DNA of 64,000 nt from UBA4744 sp963723165 (GCA_963723165.1 CAVRPP010000015.1:244188-308187), one strand, 5' to 3'; counted from the first letter of the stretch, positions 15,935-25,643 are shown. Notes: a model not told the origin generated them from the letters alone. Translations and numbers: made by a program.

Positions 15935-17454
15935 GTCACGGTTACGGCCGTTCCGCCTTTGGTGCTCGTGATGTTCAGGGCAGCACCGATGCGTTGGGCC
16001 CTTTCTTCCATTCCTATCAAACCGAAATGTCCATCGGGTACCCGGTCCCGGCGAAAGCCCTTCCCCTGGTCGTGCACCGTGATAGCGCCTTCGTCGAAGT
16101 CGACTGTGCCGTGGACGGTGACCAGGCGGCTTCCTGAATGGTGGATCGCGTTGCGGACGGCCTCAGTGACGATCGCGATGAGATCCGGGGCTATGGATGG
16201 CCGTGGTGGGCGGCGCTCGGTCAGTCGAACGTCGATCTCAGGTTCTCCATCGGACACCGACGCGCTGAGGCTCTTCATGACTTCGGTGATACTTGGCTGC
16301 TCCGGCATTCGCAGGTCGGCCACGGTTGTCCGGACATCCTCGACCATTCCTCCGACCGAGGTGCGAAGCTCCCTCAGGTGTTCGGCCAGATCGGGGTCGG
16401 CCGGGTGCTGGAGCAGGGCCAGGTCCAGCGCCAGCCCCAGCGACGCCAGTGAGGGACCGATCTCGTCATGGAGATCGCGCGCCAACCGGGCCCGTTCCTC
16501 CCGGATGGCCCGGCGGGCGATGTCCTGGAGCAGCAGGATATTCGAAAACGCCAGGGCAACCGGTTGGAGCGACTCTGCCGTCGCCTGGTACTCAGCCGGG
16601 GTCGGTTCCTCGGCTGAGATGACGACGACCATGCCAACGTCGCGGCTGCCAACCGACAGGGGAATGATCGAACGGTGATCATTCGGTTCTTCGAGGCCAC
16701 GCCTGGCAACCACCACCGGGCCGTCATCGCCGGCCAGGGCGACGACCGCGGCATGGAATGAAGCCACCTCCGAGAGGCTCTCCAGAGCAGCGTTTCCCAC
16801 CGTTACGGGGTTGAGTTCCGCCGTGTCCGCTATCTCCGCGAATCGGCTCAGCAGCGTGTTGGCTCGCTCGAGACGTTCGAGGCGTTGGGTCGTCTCAACG
16901 GATGCCGCCGCGATCGCGTCGGCCCGCTGCCCCTCCTCGAGGAGGAGCCGACGCGCCTGGCCGAAGGTGAATCCGATCAGGAGATAGAGACTCGCCCATT
17001 GGAAGAAGAGCGGAAGGGTGAAATCATCAAGCCCAACCGAGATGACCACCAGCACTCCGGCGGCCAGGCCCGCCGTGGCCAATCCACTGCGGAACCCGCC
17101 GAACACACCGGCCACCATGATGGGTGTGAGCGACAGAAGCAGGAAAGGGCTGTTGAGAGCGCCGCTGAGGCTCACGGCCATCATGACGAGGGTGACGCCG
17201 ACCAGCGAACTCAGTTCGCGAATCCAAGTGATGCGAAGGTAGGCACGGGGCAGGATCTGCGATCCCAACACGTAGACACTCGCAGCCATCGCCGCCCCGA
17301 TGGCGTCCGGCCCGATGGCCTCGCCGCCGAGCGCGGCTGCGTCCTTGCGGGCTTCCCAGAATGAGATGAACACACCCAGGGCCAGCGCCACCCACAGCAA
17401 GGCAAGCAATACCTTGTGGAATCTCGACTCCCAGGGGTTTTTGCGCTCGGGCAT
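15919..17454 (-). CDS. Membrane sensor histidine kinase (NarX/DegS class, HisKA_3)
   Basis: A 511-residue kinase. Six to seven hydrophobic segments occupy residues 10-170, followed by a coiled linker, a GAF-like domain (about 200-300), the HisKA_3 dimerisation helix with the phospho-acceptor His in ARDLHDEIG (near 326), and a GHKL ATPase domain with the N box EAVRNAIHHS and the G box GHFGLIGMEER. The last residues overlap the response regulator, so they form a pair. A TACTCT box 8 nt before the ATG and the absence of a Shine-Dalgarno suggest a leaderless message. The stimulus is unknown. Confidence 0.9.
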   Translation of the reverse strand: MPERKNPWESRFHKVLLALLWVALALGVFISFWEARKDAAALGGEAIGPDAIGAAMAASVYVLGSQILPRAYLRITWIRELSSLVGVTLVMMAVSLSGALNSPFLLLSLTPIMVAGVFGGFRSGLATAGLAAGVLVVISVGLDDFTLPLFFQWASLYLLIGFTFGQARRLLLEEGQRADAIAAASVETTQRLERLERANTLLSRFAEIADTAELNPVTVGNAALESLSEVASFHAAVVALAGDDGPVVVARRGLEEPNDHRSIIPLSVGSRDVGMVVVISAEEPTPAEYQATAESLQPVALAFSNILLLQDIARRAIREERARLARDLHDEIGPSLASLGLALDLALLQHPADPDLAEHLRELRTSVGGMVEDVRTTVADLRMPEQPSITEVMKSLSASVSDGEPEIDVRLTERRPPRPSIAPDLIAIVTEAVRNAIHHSGSRLVTVHGTVDFDEGAITVHDQGKGFRRDRVPDGHFGLIGMEERAQRIGAALNITSTKGGTAVTVTWGPD

Positions 17455-17462
17455 CGACTATC

Positions 17463-17472
17463 AGAGTACAGT
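17463..17472. promoter_or_regulatory. Overlapping divergent -10 boxes of the sensor kinase and coaE
   Basis: The 26-nt gap between two divergent start codons holds TACAGT (+ strand, 17467-17472) and TACTCT (- strand, 17468-17463). They share two bases and each ends 8 nt from its start codon. Both transcripts would be nearly leaderless, and the two promoters could not be occupied at once. Confidence 0.45.
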
Positions 17473-17480
17473 CATTCATC

Positions 17481-18068
17481 GTGTCAGCGAGGCAAGTTCG
17501 AGTTCTGCTCACCGGCGGCATCGGTGCCGGGAAGAGTTCAGTTGGCGAGTTGTTGCGCGCCCGGGGTGCCCTGGTCATCGACGCAGATGAGATCGGCCAC
17601 CAGGTCCTGGAACCTGGAGGAGAAGCTTTCGACCGGGTCGCCGAGAGGTGGCCGTCGGTTGTGGTCGACGGAGTTATCGACCGCAGTCGCCTGGCCGACA
17701 TTGTGTTTCAGGATCGGGCCGAGTTAGAGCGGCTCGAGGACTTCACGCACACAGCCATCCGGCAGAGCATTGCCGGCCTGATCGCACAATCGACCGAGCC
17801 GGTCGTGGTCGTCGAGGTTCCCTTGCCGACCGACTTCATGGGCGAAGGATGGTTGCGAGTAGTCGTCGACACAGATCCGGATGTACGGGTCGATCGCCTC
17901 CTCCAACGCGGCATGGAGGCGGGCGATGTTCAGCGTCGATTGCAGGCGCAACCGACCAGGAGTGAATGGCTGGCGACCGCCGACGCCATTATCGAGAACT
18001 CGAGCGACGCCCGAACGTTGGAAGAACAGGTCGATCGCTGGTGGGACCGGCTCATGGCGGTATCGTGA
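17481..18068 (+). CDS. coaE: Dephospho-CoA kinase
   Basis: Phosphorylates the 3'-OH of dephospho-CoA, the last step of coenzyme A synthesis. The 195-residue protein has the P-loop GGIGAGKSS near residue 12, the DADEIGHQVLEPG segment that binds the acceptor, VVVVEVPLP and the lid DVQRRLQAQ. The length is normal for single-domain CoaE. GTG is the only suitable start near the divergent promoter. coaE next to uvrB is a recurrent order in Actinobacteria. Confidence 0.93.
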   Translation: MSARQVRVLLTGGIGAGKSSVGELLRARGALVIDADEIGHQVLEPGGEAFDRVAERWPSVVVDGVIDRSRLADIVFQDRAELERLEDFTHTAIRQSIAGLIAQSTEPVVVVEVPLPTDFMGEGWLRVVVDTDPDVRVDRLLQRGMEAGDVQRRLQAQPTRSEWLATADAIIENSSDARTLEEQVDRWWDRLMAVS

Positions 18069-18147
18069 ATCACGGGTCGTTGCGATCGGGTCCGCTAGTG
18101 CCTCAACCGCCCCGGAACTTGTCACACCGGGCACGTACACTGGCGTC

Positions 18148-20161
18148 GTGCCCCCCTTCCGAGTCCACTCTGACTTCAAACCGGCCGGTGACCAACCGAA
18201 GGCCATAGAGGCGCTCGCCCGGGGTATCGAAAACGGCGAGGAATTCCAAACCTTGCTGGGCATTACCGGTTCCGGAAAATCCGCCACCATTGCCTGGACC
18301 ATCGAGAAGATCCAGCGACCGACCCTGGTACTCGCTCCAAACAAGGCGCTGGCCGCCCAACTGGCCAACGAGTTCCGCCAGTTCTTCCCGGAGAATCGAG
18401 TCGAGTACTTCGTCAGCTACTACGACTACTACCAACCCGAGGCCTATATGGCCCAGTCGGACACCTACATTGAGAAAGACGCGACGGTCAACGATGAGAT
18501 CGACCGACTACGCCACGCAGCCACCAGCGCCCTCCTATTTCGAAAAGACGTCATCATCGTGGCGAGCGTCTCGGCCATCTACGGATTGGGTACCCCCGAC
18601 GAATACGCCGGTCAGGGTCCTCCGATTGATCAAAGGAGTGGAGTATCCCCTCGGTGAAGCGATGCGCAGGCTGGTCGACATCCAGTACGAACGCAACGAG
18701 GTGAACCTCACCCGGGGCAAGTTCCGGGTCAAGGGCGACACTCTGGAAGTGTTCCCGGCGTATGAGGAAACGGTGGCCCGGGTGGAGTACTGGGGTGATG
18801 AGGTCCAGCGCATTCTCCGCATGAATCCTGTCACCGGAGAGGTCATCGAAGAGATGCAGGAACTGTGGATCTTCCCCGCCTCCCACTACGTGGCCTCCCA
18901 GGAACGGATGGAACGAGCGGTGCTCGGCATTGAAGCCGAGCTCGAGGAACGGCTCGCAGAGTTCGAGGATCAGGGCAAGCTGCTGGAAGCGCAGCGGCTC
19001 CGGATGCGCACCGGATACGACCTCGAAATGATGAAGGAGATTGGGTTCTGTTCGGGCATCGAGAACTACAGCCGCCACATCGACGGTCGCCAACCCGGCG
19101 AGCCTCCTTACACGCTGCTCGACTATTTCCCCGACAACTTTGTCACCGTCCTGGACGAGAGTCACGTTACGGTCCCGCAGATCCACGGCCAGTTTGCGGG
19201 TGACCTGAGCCGCAAAGAGTCGCTGGTCGAGCACGGGTTTCGCCTACCTTCGGCGATCGACAACCGTCCCCTCCGGTTCGATGAGTGGATGGAGAAGACC
19301 GGCCAGGTGGTCTTCATGTCGGCTACGCCCAGCCCCTTCGAGTTGGAACGGTCCTCCAGTGTCGTAGAACAGATCGCTCGCCCCACCGGATTGGTGGATC
19401 CGGAGGTGATCGTCAAACCGACCAAAGGACAGATCGACGATCTGTTGCATGAGATCCGCGAGCGGGCGGTGGTCGATCAGAGGGTGCTGGTCACGACCCT
19501 CACCAAGAAGATGGCGGAGGATCTCACCGAGTATCTGCTGGAAATGGGAGTGCGGGCCCGTTATCTGCATTCGGAGATCGACACGCTCGAACGGGTCCAG
19601 ATCCTCCGCGACCTGCGCCTCGGCGAATTTGACGTTTTGGTCGGTATCAACCTCCTGCGGGAGGGTCTCGACCTACCGGAGGTGTCGCTGGTCGCCATCC
19701 TCGATGCCGACAAGGAAGGTTTCCTTCGATCGGCTACCAGCCTCATTCAGATCATCGGTCGAGCGTCCCGCAATGTGGAAGGCCACGTTCTCATGTACGC
19801 CGACAATGTGACCGACTCCATGCAGCGGGCGATCAACGAGACCAATCGGCGGCGCGGCCTCCAGCTTCGCTACAACGAGAAGCACGGCATCGACCCACAG
19901 ACGATTCGCAAGAAGGTTTCCGACATCCTCGAGCTGCTGCAAAGCCAGGATGCCCCCGCCCCGGAGCGGCGCCGCCGGGAAGTGGAGCAACGGGCAATAC
20001 TCGACCTGGGGACCGAGGATCTGGGCCGGCTGATTCAAAGCCTCGAAGAAGAGATGCACGAAGCTGCCAAGGAGCTTCGCTTCGAATACGCAGCCCGCCT
20101 CCGCGACGAGATCAACGAACTACGCCGCGAGATGCGGGACCTGGCCGAGGCGGGTCGATAA
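18148..20161 (+). CDS. uvrB: Excinuclease ABC subunit B, interrupted by a +1 frameshift
   Basis: UvrB verifies DNA damage delivered by UvrA and then recruits UvrC. Frame 1 (GTG at 18148, closing at 18657) encodes the N-terminus with P-loop GITGSGKS (near 37) and the beta-hairpin YYDYYQPEAY (near 91). A second frame, used up to the stop at 20161, continues with VLRLIKGVEY, the helicase motifs DESHVTVPQ, MSATPSP, GINLLREGLDLPEV and QIIGRASRN, and the C-terminal UVR motif. Deleting one G of GGG at 18615-18617 restores EYAGQVLRLIKGVEY and a 670-residue protein of normal length. An indel error is the likeliest cause. TACACT lies 6 nt before the GTG, which suggests a leaderless message. Confidence 0.9.
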
Positions 20162-20208
20162 CACCGATTCGGACCGGCCCATCGCTACGATGTCCGAAAC
20201 CCAAAGGT

Positions 20209-20820
20209 GTGAAGTTGAACAGATTTGATCCGCGAAACGTTCTGGCCAAACCATGGTTTTACAAGACCTTTCGGCGACTGGTCACCACCAAGGCAGGGCG
20301 GGCCGGTTTGGTGAACGACTACCTCAAGCCGCAGCCAGGTGACTCGGTATTGGACATCGGTTGCGGGACAGCTGACGTACTCGATGACCTTCCCGTCATC
20401 CAGTACTACGGATTCGACCCCAGTGAGGAATACATCGATCTCGCTCGCGCCCGCCACGGGGAGCGTGGAACTTTTGTGAATGCTTCAGTTTCAAGGGAAA
20501 CCGTCACCGGTGAGTTCGACCTGGTGATGGCCCTGGGGGTCCTTCACCACATAGACGACGGTGCCGCAGAGGATCTGTTCGCGCTGGCGAGCTCGGTACT
20601 GAAACCCACCGGCAGGCTCGTAACTCTGGATCCATTCTTCCACGACGATCAGGCTGCCCACCGCAGGTTCGTCGTTTCGCTCGATCGAGGTGGACACATT
20701 CGACGGCTTGACGAATACCTCGAGCTTGCGCAGAAGTCCTTTCAGAACATTGTCAGCCACACCAGAACCGACCTGATCAGAATCCCCTACACCCATCTCA
20801 TTTTGGAATGCAGTCCGTGA
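20209..20820 (+). CDS. Class I SAM-dependent methyltransferase
   Basis: A 203-residue enzyme with motif I VLDIGCGTADVLD, the acidic end of strand 2 in YYGFDPSEEYI and the post-motif FDLVMALGVLHHI, all typical of Methyltransf_11/25 enzymes. Residues after 150 form a short C-terminal helical lid. It opens the surface-glycan region and follows uvrB by 47 nt on the same strand. Substrate unknown; methylation of a sugar or lipid carrier is a reasonable guess from the neighbours. The start GTG is followed in frame by TTG two codons later, so the exact N-terminus is uncertain. Confidence 0.8.
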   Translation: MKLNRFDPRNVLAKPWFYKTFRRLVTTKAGRAGLVNDYLKPQPGDSVLDIGCGTADVLDDLPVIQYYGFDPSEEYIDLARARHGERGTFVNASVSRETVTGEFDLVMALGVLHHIDDGAAEDLFALASSVLKPTGRLVTLDPFFHDDQAAHRRFVVSLDRGGHIRRLDEYLELAQKSFQNIVSHTRTDLIRIPYTHLILECSP

Positions 20821-20923
20821 TCGGTGTCAGGCGGGCGTTTCGTACTCTGATCGACTTGGGGTCCCGGGTTGGGCAGAGCTTCCCGGCTGGCGATCCCGGA
20901 CATCGTGCCGGACGGGGATATCC

Positions 20924-21751
20924 GTGGAAATAGGCCAGCTAGCAGATGGTCTACACGAATTGGAACCCGGCTACTGGGTTGCAGCGGACCAGGCAGCGGT
21001 CTCCTATCCAGAGCACGGACACTCGTCTTGTTTTGAACTGGAAGAAAGCTCCTTCTGGTTTCAACACAGGAATGCCTGTGTGGCATCGATCGTCGGGAGG
21101 TATCCGCCTGCGGGACCGATCGTTGATATCGGTGGCGGGAACGGGTTTGTTTCTTTGGGGCTTCAGGAGGCTGGGTTCGAGACTGTCCTGATCGAGCCAG
21201 GAGCGGATGGGGCGCGCAATGGCTTTGCGCGCGGTCTGCGGCCGGTGGTCCAGGCGACGTTCGAGAGCGCAAGATTCCACCCGGGGTCGTTGTCTGCGGT
21301 CGGCCTTTTCGACGTTGTCGAGCACATCGAGAAGGACGTGGCCTTTCTAAGCGAGCTACATACGGCGCTCGGTTCCGGGGCGCGCGTCTATCTCACGGTG
21401 CCGGCATTCGGATGGCTTTGGTCGCCGGAAGATGCCGAGGCAGGCCATTTCCGTAGATACACTCGCCGCTCTCTGACCGAGGCGCTCGAGGTGGCGGGTT
21501 TCCAGGTCGAGGTTGCCACCTATATGTTCTGGCTGCTGCCTCTTCCAGTGTTCTTCCTGAGATCCCTCGCCGGCAGGTTGGGGATCAGAAAAGCCGGCAG
21601 CGACGACCTGAGCCGGCGGGAACATCAAGCGCCGGGGGGTGCCTCGGGAGCCGTTGTGGCGAGTCTGTTGAGATTCGAACTGGGTCGTCTCGGCCGGGGA
21701 AAAGGGATGCCTGTCGGCTCCAGCATCCTGGCCGTGGCACGGAAGCGCTGA
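20924..21751 (+). CDS. Class I SAM-dependent methyltransferase
   Basis: A 275-residue protein with motif I IVDIGGGNGFVSLGL (near residue 68), an acidic FETVLIEPG end to strand 2 and LFDVVEHIEKD in the motif II position. The segment after it (VYLTVPAFGWLWSPEDAEAGHFRRYT) is seen in glycan-locus methyltransferases of the Methyltransf_23 type. A hydrophobic stretch near 205-220 (MFWLLPLPVFFLRSLAG) suggests membrane association. It probably starts at GTG 20924, but an upstream region of about 100 nt is empty. Substrate unknown. Confidence 0.8.
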   Translation: MEIGQLADGLHELEPGYWVAADQAAVSYPEHGHSSCFELEESSFWFQHRNACVASIVGRYPPAGPIVDIGGGNGFVSLGLQEAGFETVLIEPGADGARNGFARGLRPVVQATFESARFHPGSLSAVGLFDVVEHIEKDVAFLSELHTALGSGARVYLTVPAFGWLWSPEDAEAGHFRRYTRRSLTEALEVAGFQVEVATYMFWLLPLPVFFLRSLAGRLGIRKAGSDDLSRREHQAPGGASGAVVASLLRFELGRLGRGKGMPVGSSILAVARKR

Positions 21752-21785
21752 ATCGAATCTGGGTCCGCAGCCGACGAGGAGGTCC

Positions 21786-22658
21786 TCAGTCGCCGATCAA
21801 ACGCAGGAGGTATTGACCGTACTCGTTGTGACGAACAGGTTCGGCCAGCTCGGCGAGTCGATTCGCATCGATGTATCCCTTCCGGAAGGCGATCTCTTCC
21901 AAGCAAGAGATCTGGAGTCCCTGCCGTTCCTGGACTGTCTGGATAAAGCTGGCTGCTTGCTGGAGGGACCCGGGAGTGCCGGTGTCCAACCAGGCAAACC
22001 CCCGGTGCAGGATCTGAACAGTCAACTGTCCCCGATCCAGGTACACGCGATTGATGTCTGTGATCTCGAGCTCGCCGCGCTCTGATGGCTTCAGTTCGGC
22101 GGCCAGGTCGACCACCTGATTGTCGTAGAAGTACAACCCGGTGACCGCATACTGGGATTTCGGCTGGAGGGGCTTCTCTTCGATATCGACCGGTGCGCCG
22201 GATGAGTCGATGGAGACCACTCCGTAGCGTTCGGGATCTTTCACCCAATATCCGAAGACGGTGGCGCCTTCTTCCTGGGCGGCTGCCTGTTGCAGAACCT
22301 CCGTCAAGCCGTGTCCGTAGAAAATGTTGTCGCCCAGGACGAGCACCGAGTGGTCATTGCCCACGAAGCTCCGACCGAGGACATACGCGTCGGCCAGACC
22401 GCCGGGTTCCGGCTGCTCTGCGTACTGAAAGCTGAGTCCCCATTGGCTTCCATCCCCAAGAAGCCTCTCGAAGAGAGGTCTTTCATGCGGATTGGTGATG
22501 ATGAGAATGTCTCGGATACCCGCCAGCATCAGGGTCGAGAGTGGGTAGTAGATCATCGGCTTGTCGTAGACGGGCATCAGTTGTTTGCTGACAACCAGGG
22601 TGAGTGGGTAGAGCCTGGTCCCGTGTCCACCCGCGAGGATGATGCCTTTGCGATTCAT
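21786..22658 (-). CDS. rfbA: Glucose-1-phosphate thymidylyltransferase
   Basis: Couples dTTP and glucose 1-phosphate to dTDP-glucose, the first step toward dTDP-deoxysugars. The 290-residue protein shows the nucleotide-binding GGHGTRLYPLT, SKQLMPVYDKPMIYYPLS, the metal site LGDNIFYG, the EKP segment and WLDTGT near the C-terminus. The true start is ATG 22658, which overlaps the rfbB stop as ATGA; the longer open frame upstream lies inside rfbB. RfbA and RfbB feed the aminotransferase and acyltransferase encoded nearby. Confidence 0.95.
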   Translation of the reverse strand: MNRKGIILAGGHGTRLYPLTLVVSKQLMPVYDKPMIYYPLSTLMLAGIRDILIITNPHERPLFERLLGDGSQWGLSFQYAEQPEPGGLADAYVLGRSFVGNDHSVLVLGDNIFYGHGLTEVLQQAAAQEEGATVFGYWVKDPERYGVVSIDSSGAPVDIEEKPLQPKSQYAVTGLYFYDNQVVDLAAELKPSERGELEITDINRVYLDRGQLTVQILHRGFAWLDTGTPGSLQQAASFIQTVQERQGLQISCLEEIAFRKGYIDANRLAELAEPVRHNEYGQYLLRLIGD

Positions 22659-23719
22659 CTTCCCAATCCCAGTCGTTCGCCCCGGTAGGTCCCGCTGCGG
22701 ATATCTTGCCACCACGGCTGATGGTCGAGGTACCACCCAACTGTCTCTCGCAAACCGGCGTCCCAGTCTCGACTGGCTTGCCATCCAAGCTCGCTCTCGA
22801 TCTTGGACGGATCGATCGCATAACGCCGGTCGTGGCCAGGTCGGTCCGCTACCGCGGTGATCTGTTCTGCATAACTGTGTCCGTCCGATCGCGGGTGAAG
22901 CTCGTCGAGCGCCCCGCAGATAGCTGTCACGACCTCGAGGTTCTTACGTTCGTTTCTGGCGCCGATCACATAGACCTCCCCAATGCGACCCCGATCTAGC
23001 ACGGTGAGCAGAGCATCGACATGGTCCTCGACGTGCAGCCAATCCCGGATCTGTGCGCCATCGCCGTACACGCCCAGCGGCCGATCCTCGATGGCGGAGA
23101 TGATCATGTGGGGGATGAGCTTTTCGGGAAACTGGTAGGGGCCGTAGTTGTTTGAGCAATTGGTAATGACAACTGGAAGGCCGTACGTGGTGTGCCACGC
23201 TCTAACCAGGTGATCGGCAGAAGCCTTGCTGGCCGCATAGGGCGAATTGGGCGCATAGGGAGTTGTCTCGCGAAAGCTGTCGCCAAGTCCAAGGTCTCCG
23301 AATACCTCATCGGTTGACACGTGGACGAAGCGAAACCCGGAGCGGTCGGCAGGCTCAAGACCCGTCCAGTAGGCCAGCGCCGATTCGAGCAGGGTATATG
23401 TGCCGACGATGTTGGTGGCAACGAAGGCAGCCGGACCATCGATCGATCGATCCACGTGTGATTCGGCTGCGAGATGCAACACGGCCGTCGGCCGGTGTCT
23501 GTCGAAAACCCGGCGAAGGTCCTGCCCATTGGTGACGTCGACCTTCTCGAATATCAGGCGGGGTGTTTCGGCCGCCCTCGGCAACGATGCCAGGTTCGCG
23601 GCATAGGTCAACACGTCGATGTTGACCACGGCATATTCAGTTTGTCCGATCAGACGGCGGACGACGGCCGAGCCGATGAAGCCGGCTCCACCCGTGACGA
23701 GGATCGTCTTGTGTGGCAT
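22655..23719 (-). CDS. rfbB: dTDP-glucose 4,6-dehydratase
   Basis: Converts dTDP-glucose to dTDP-4-keto-6-deoxyglucose using bound NAD. The extended SDR protein of 354 residues has the Rossmann motif TGGAGFIGS, the catalytic Thr-Asp-Glu in HVSTDEVFG and the YxxxK pair in YAASKASAD, plus the SNNYGPYQFPEKLIP signature. GAGG precedes the ATG by about 6 nt. rfbC and rfbD, needed for rhamnose, are not next to it, while a DegT aminotransferase is, so a 4-amino sugar is the more likely product of this cluster. Confidence 0.95.
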   Translation of the reverse strand: MPHKTILVTGGAGFIGSAVVRRLIGQTEYAVVNIDVLTYAANLASLPRAAETPRLIFEKVDVTNGQDLRRVFDRHRPTAVLHLAAESHVDRSIDGPAAFVATNIVGTYTLLESALAYWTGLEPADRSGFRFVHVSTDEVFGDLGLGDSFRETTPYAPNSPYAASKASADHLVRAWHTTYGLPVVITNCSNNYGPYQFPEKLIPHMIISAIEDRPLGVYGDGAQIRDWLHVEDHVDALLTVLDRGRIGEVYVIGARNERKNLEVVTAICGALDELHPRSDGHSYAEQITAVADRPGHDRRYAIDPSKIESELGWQASRDWDAGLRETVGWYLDHQPWWQDIRSGTYRGERLGLGR

Positions 23720-23863
23720 GTAAACCTCATCGGTCGATGCGAGGGTGCAGTTGAATGTATCAGAACGGAAGCCGTCTCCTATTGAACTGGGTAGTATCCA
23801 ACGATCATCTCAGACGTTTTCGGGCTCATTGGATTCGGCGTTCTCGGGCGTCAGGTACGCACC

Positions 23864-24448
23864 ATGGTCGAGGATGCCCACCCCGGCGGATCCTTCGTGA
23901 TATTCGACGATCTCGCCCATGCGGACTCACCTCAAGCGGCTGAACCCTTTTCGGCCTACCAACGACAGCAATATGCTTCGATCTCCTTCTTTGTCTGTCT
24001 CGGCTATCGGCACCTGGACGCCAAACTCGAGATCGTCGAGTGGCTCCAATCTGCAGACTGTCATGTGCCGTCGCTAGTTCACCCGACGGCTCATGTACAT
24101 GGCACCGCCCAAATCGGACCCGGGGTCGTCGTATACCCGATGTGCAACATCGATACGGGATCTCGAATCGGGGCAGGAGCAATTCTCCACAATTCTGTCG
24201 TCGTTTCGCACGACACGGAGGTAGGGGCAGGCGCCTACCTCGCACCTGGCGTGATCACATCCGGATTCGTCACTATTGGGCAGCGAACGTTCGTCGGGAC
24301 TGGATCGGTCGTGGCAGATGGCGTCTCTGTTGGGTCCGACGCCAGAGTCGGGATCGGGACTGCCGTCACCAGGGATGTCGAAGGCGCCACCTCAGTGATC
24401 GGGAACCCGATGAGAGTGCTCGACTCGCCGCTGCGTCTCGACCGATGA
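23864..24448 (+). CDS. PglD/NeuD-family sugar acyltransferase (left-handed beta-helix)
   Basis: At least 194 residues. The C-terminal half is a hexapeptide-repeat acetyltransferase (HGTAQIGPGVVVYP, RIGAGAILHNSVVVSHDTEVGAGAYL, TFVGTGSVVADGVSV), with the catalytic-type His in VSHDTEVG. The N-terminal part matches the PglD_N sugar-binding domain. Open frame continues upstream of the ATG and encodes a fitting first strand (VFGLIGFGVLGRQV) back to a stop at 23792, but contains no ATG, GTG or TTG. The real start is therefore either non-canonical or lost, and 23864 is only the first standard codon. The likely role is N-acetylation of the amino sugar made by RfbA, RfbB and the DegT enzyme. Confidence 0.75.
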   Translation: MVEDAHPGGSFVIFDDLAHADSPQAAEPFSAYQRQQYASISFFVCLGYRHLDAKLEIVEWLQSADCHVPSLVHPTAHVHGTAQIGPGVVVYPMCNIDTGSRIGAGAILHNSVVVSHDTEVGAGAYLAPGVITSGFVTIGQRTFVGTGSVVADGVSVGSDARVGIGTAVTRDVEGATSVIGNPMRVLDSPLRLDR

Positions 24449-24487
24449 CCCACATGTCACTCGCAGGAGGCGGACGAGCGAGTGAGC

Positions 24488-25486
24488 CTAGGGGCCCTGT
24501 GCGTCTGTGACGCGGCGCGGTTCGGGAGGAAGTGGCAAGTTGTAGGTAGTGGGGGCGTCCGCCGGTCCGATGACCTGCCGGGCCAGGTAGAGGGGTCTCC
24601 GTTGGGATTCCTGCAAGGTACGTCCGAGGTACTCCCCAAGGATGCCCAGGATCAGAAGCTGGATCCCACCGAGGGCGCTGACCAGGATCGCCAGGGTTGG
24701 AAACCCAGATTGCAGCCGCGCTCCGGCCACCACACTCACCAGTACATAGGCGCCGTATAGGAAAGACGCAGCCGTCACGATGAGACCTAGTCCGGTGGCG
24801 AAACGAAGTGGCACGATACTCAGTGACGCAGTCGCATCAACGGCCAGACCCGCCAATCGTTTCCACGTGTAGTTGCTGTCCGATCGAAGACCCAAACCTG
24901 GTTCGACATCGAGGACGACGGATCTAAATCCCAACCAAGCCGACAGCCCAGCGATCAGACGATGGCGCTCCTTGAGGCTGCGGAAGGCTCGAACATAGGA
25001 TTGGCGCATTCCGCGCAGCATCAACTGATCGGCGACGATCTGCCGGCCGCCCAGGATGCGAATGGCTTTCCAGAACAACCGCGACGTCGCCGTTCTGGCC
25101 GCGTTGCGAGTCTGCGACGCGCGGCGTGTGTAGACGATATCGACGCCCTCCTGCAGCTGATCGATAATCGCCGGTATAGCCGACGGAGGGTCCTGAAGAT
25201 CCGAATCCATCACGATCACATAGTCGGCCGTGGCGAAATCCAAACCCGCCGAGACGGCGATGTGCTGGCCAAAATTACGGGACAACTCGATGGCTACCAC
25301 GTCATCCCGTCGTGCTACGAGGCGTTCAAGTTGTTCCCACGACTTGTCTGGGCTTCCATCGCACACGAAGATCAAGCGCGTTTCCAGTGGCAGCCGATCG
25401 ATCTCTGTAGTGACCGCCTCGAAGAACGCCTCTATGGTCGATTCGTCGTTGTATACGGACACCACAATGTCGAGGCTTTGCGTCAT
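24488..25486 (-). CDS. Polyprenyl-phosphate glycosyltransferase, GT2 (GtrB/DPM1-like)
   Basis: A 332-residue GT2 enzyme. The GT-A fold has LDIVVSVYNDESTIEAFF at the start, VIVMDSDLQDPP carrying the DxD-type metal site, and LSRNFGQHIAVSAGL, all characteristic of the DPM1/GtrB branch that loads a sugar onto a polyprenyl phosphate. Two C-terminal membrane hairpins follow (about 235-260 and 270-295), ending ILGEYLGRTLQESQRRPLY, as in GtrB. The start is the ATG at 25486, where the similarity begins; the 55 residues of open frame upstream do not look coding. The product would be a membrane-anchored sugar donor for the GT-C proteins of this locus. Confidence 0.88.
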   Translation of the reverse strand: MTQSLDIVVSVYNDESTIEAFFEAVTTEIDRLPLETRLIFVCDGSPDKSWEQLERLVARRDDVVAIELSRNFGQHIAVSAGLDFATADYVIVMDSDLQDPPSAIPAIIDQLQEGVDIVYTRRASQTRNAARTATSRLFWKAIRILGGRQIVADQLMLRGMRQSYVRAFRSLKERHRLIAGLSAWLGFRSVVLDVEPGLGLRSDSNYTWKRLAGLAVDATASLSIVPLRFATGLGLIVTAASFLYGAYVLVSVVAGARLQSGFPTLAILVSALGGIQLLILGILGEYLGRTLQESQRRPLYLARQVIGPADAPTTYNLPLPPEPRRVTDAQGP

Positions 25487-25643
25487 GGCCGGTTCCCACG
25501 TCGTCGAGTGTGTGCAGGTCGGTTCATCTAAGCATGCGGAGGTGTTGAGATCGGGGATTCCAACGGCTCCGACGGGATGAGCCGTTGGTGTACCGATCTT
25601 CGTCGTATGCTGGCTGAGCCCGGCGAAGGAGCCCGCAACGCGA

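Noticed and set aside
17881..18147. uvrB start upstream of 18148
   Set aside because: The frame there overlaps coaE and does not match the conserved UvrB N-terminus, which begins at PPFRVHSDFKPAGDQ.
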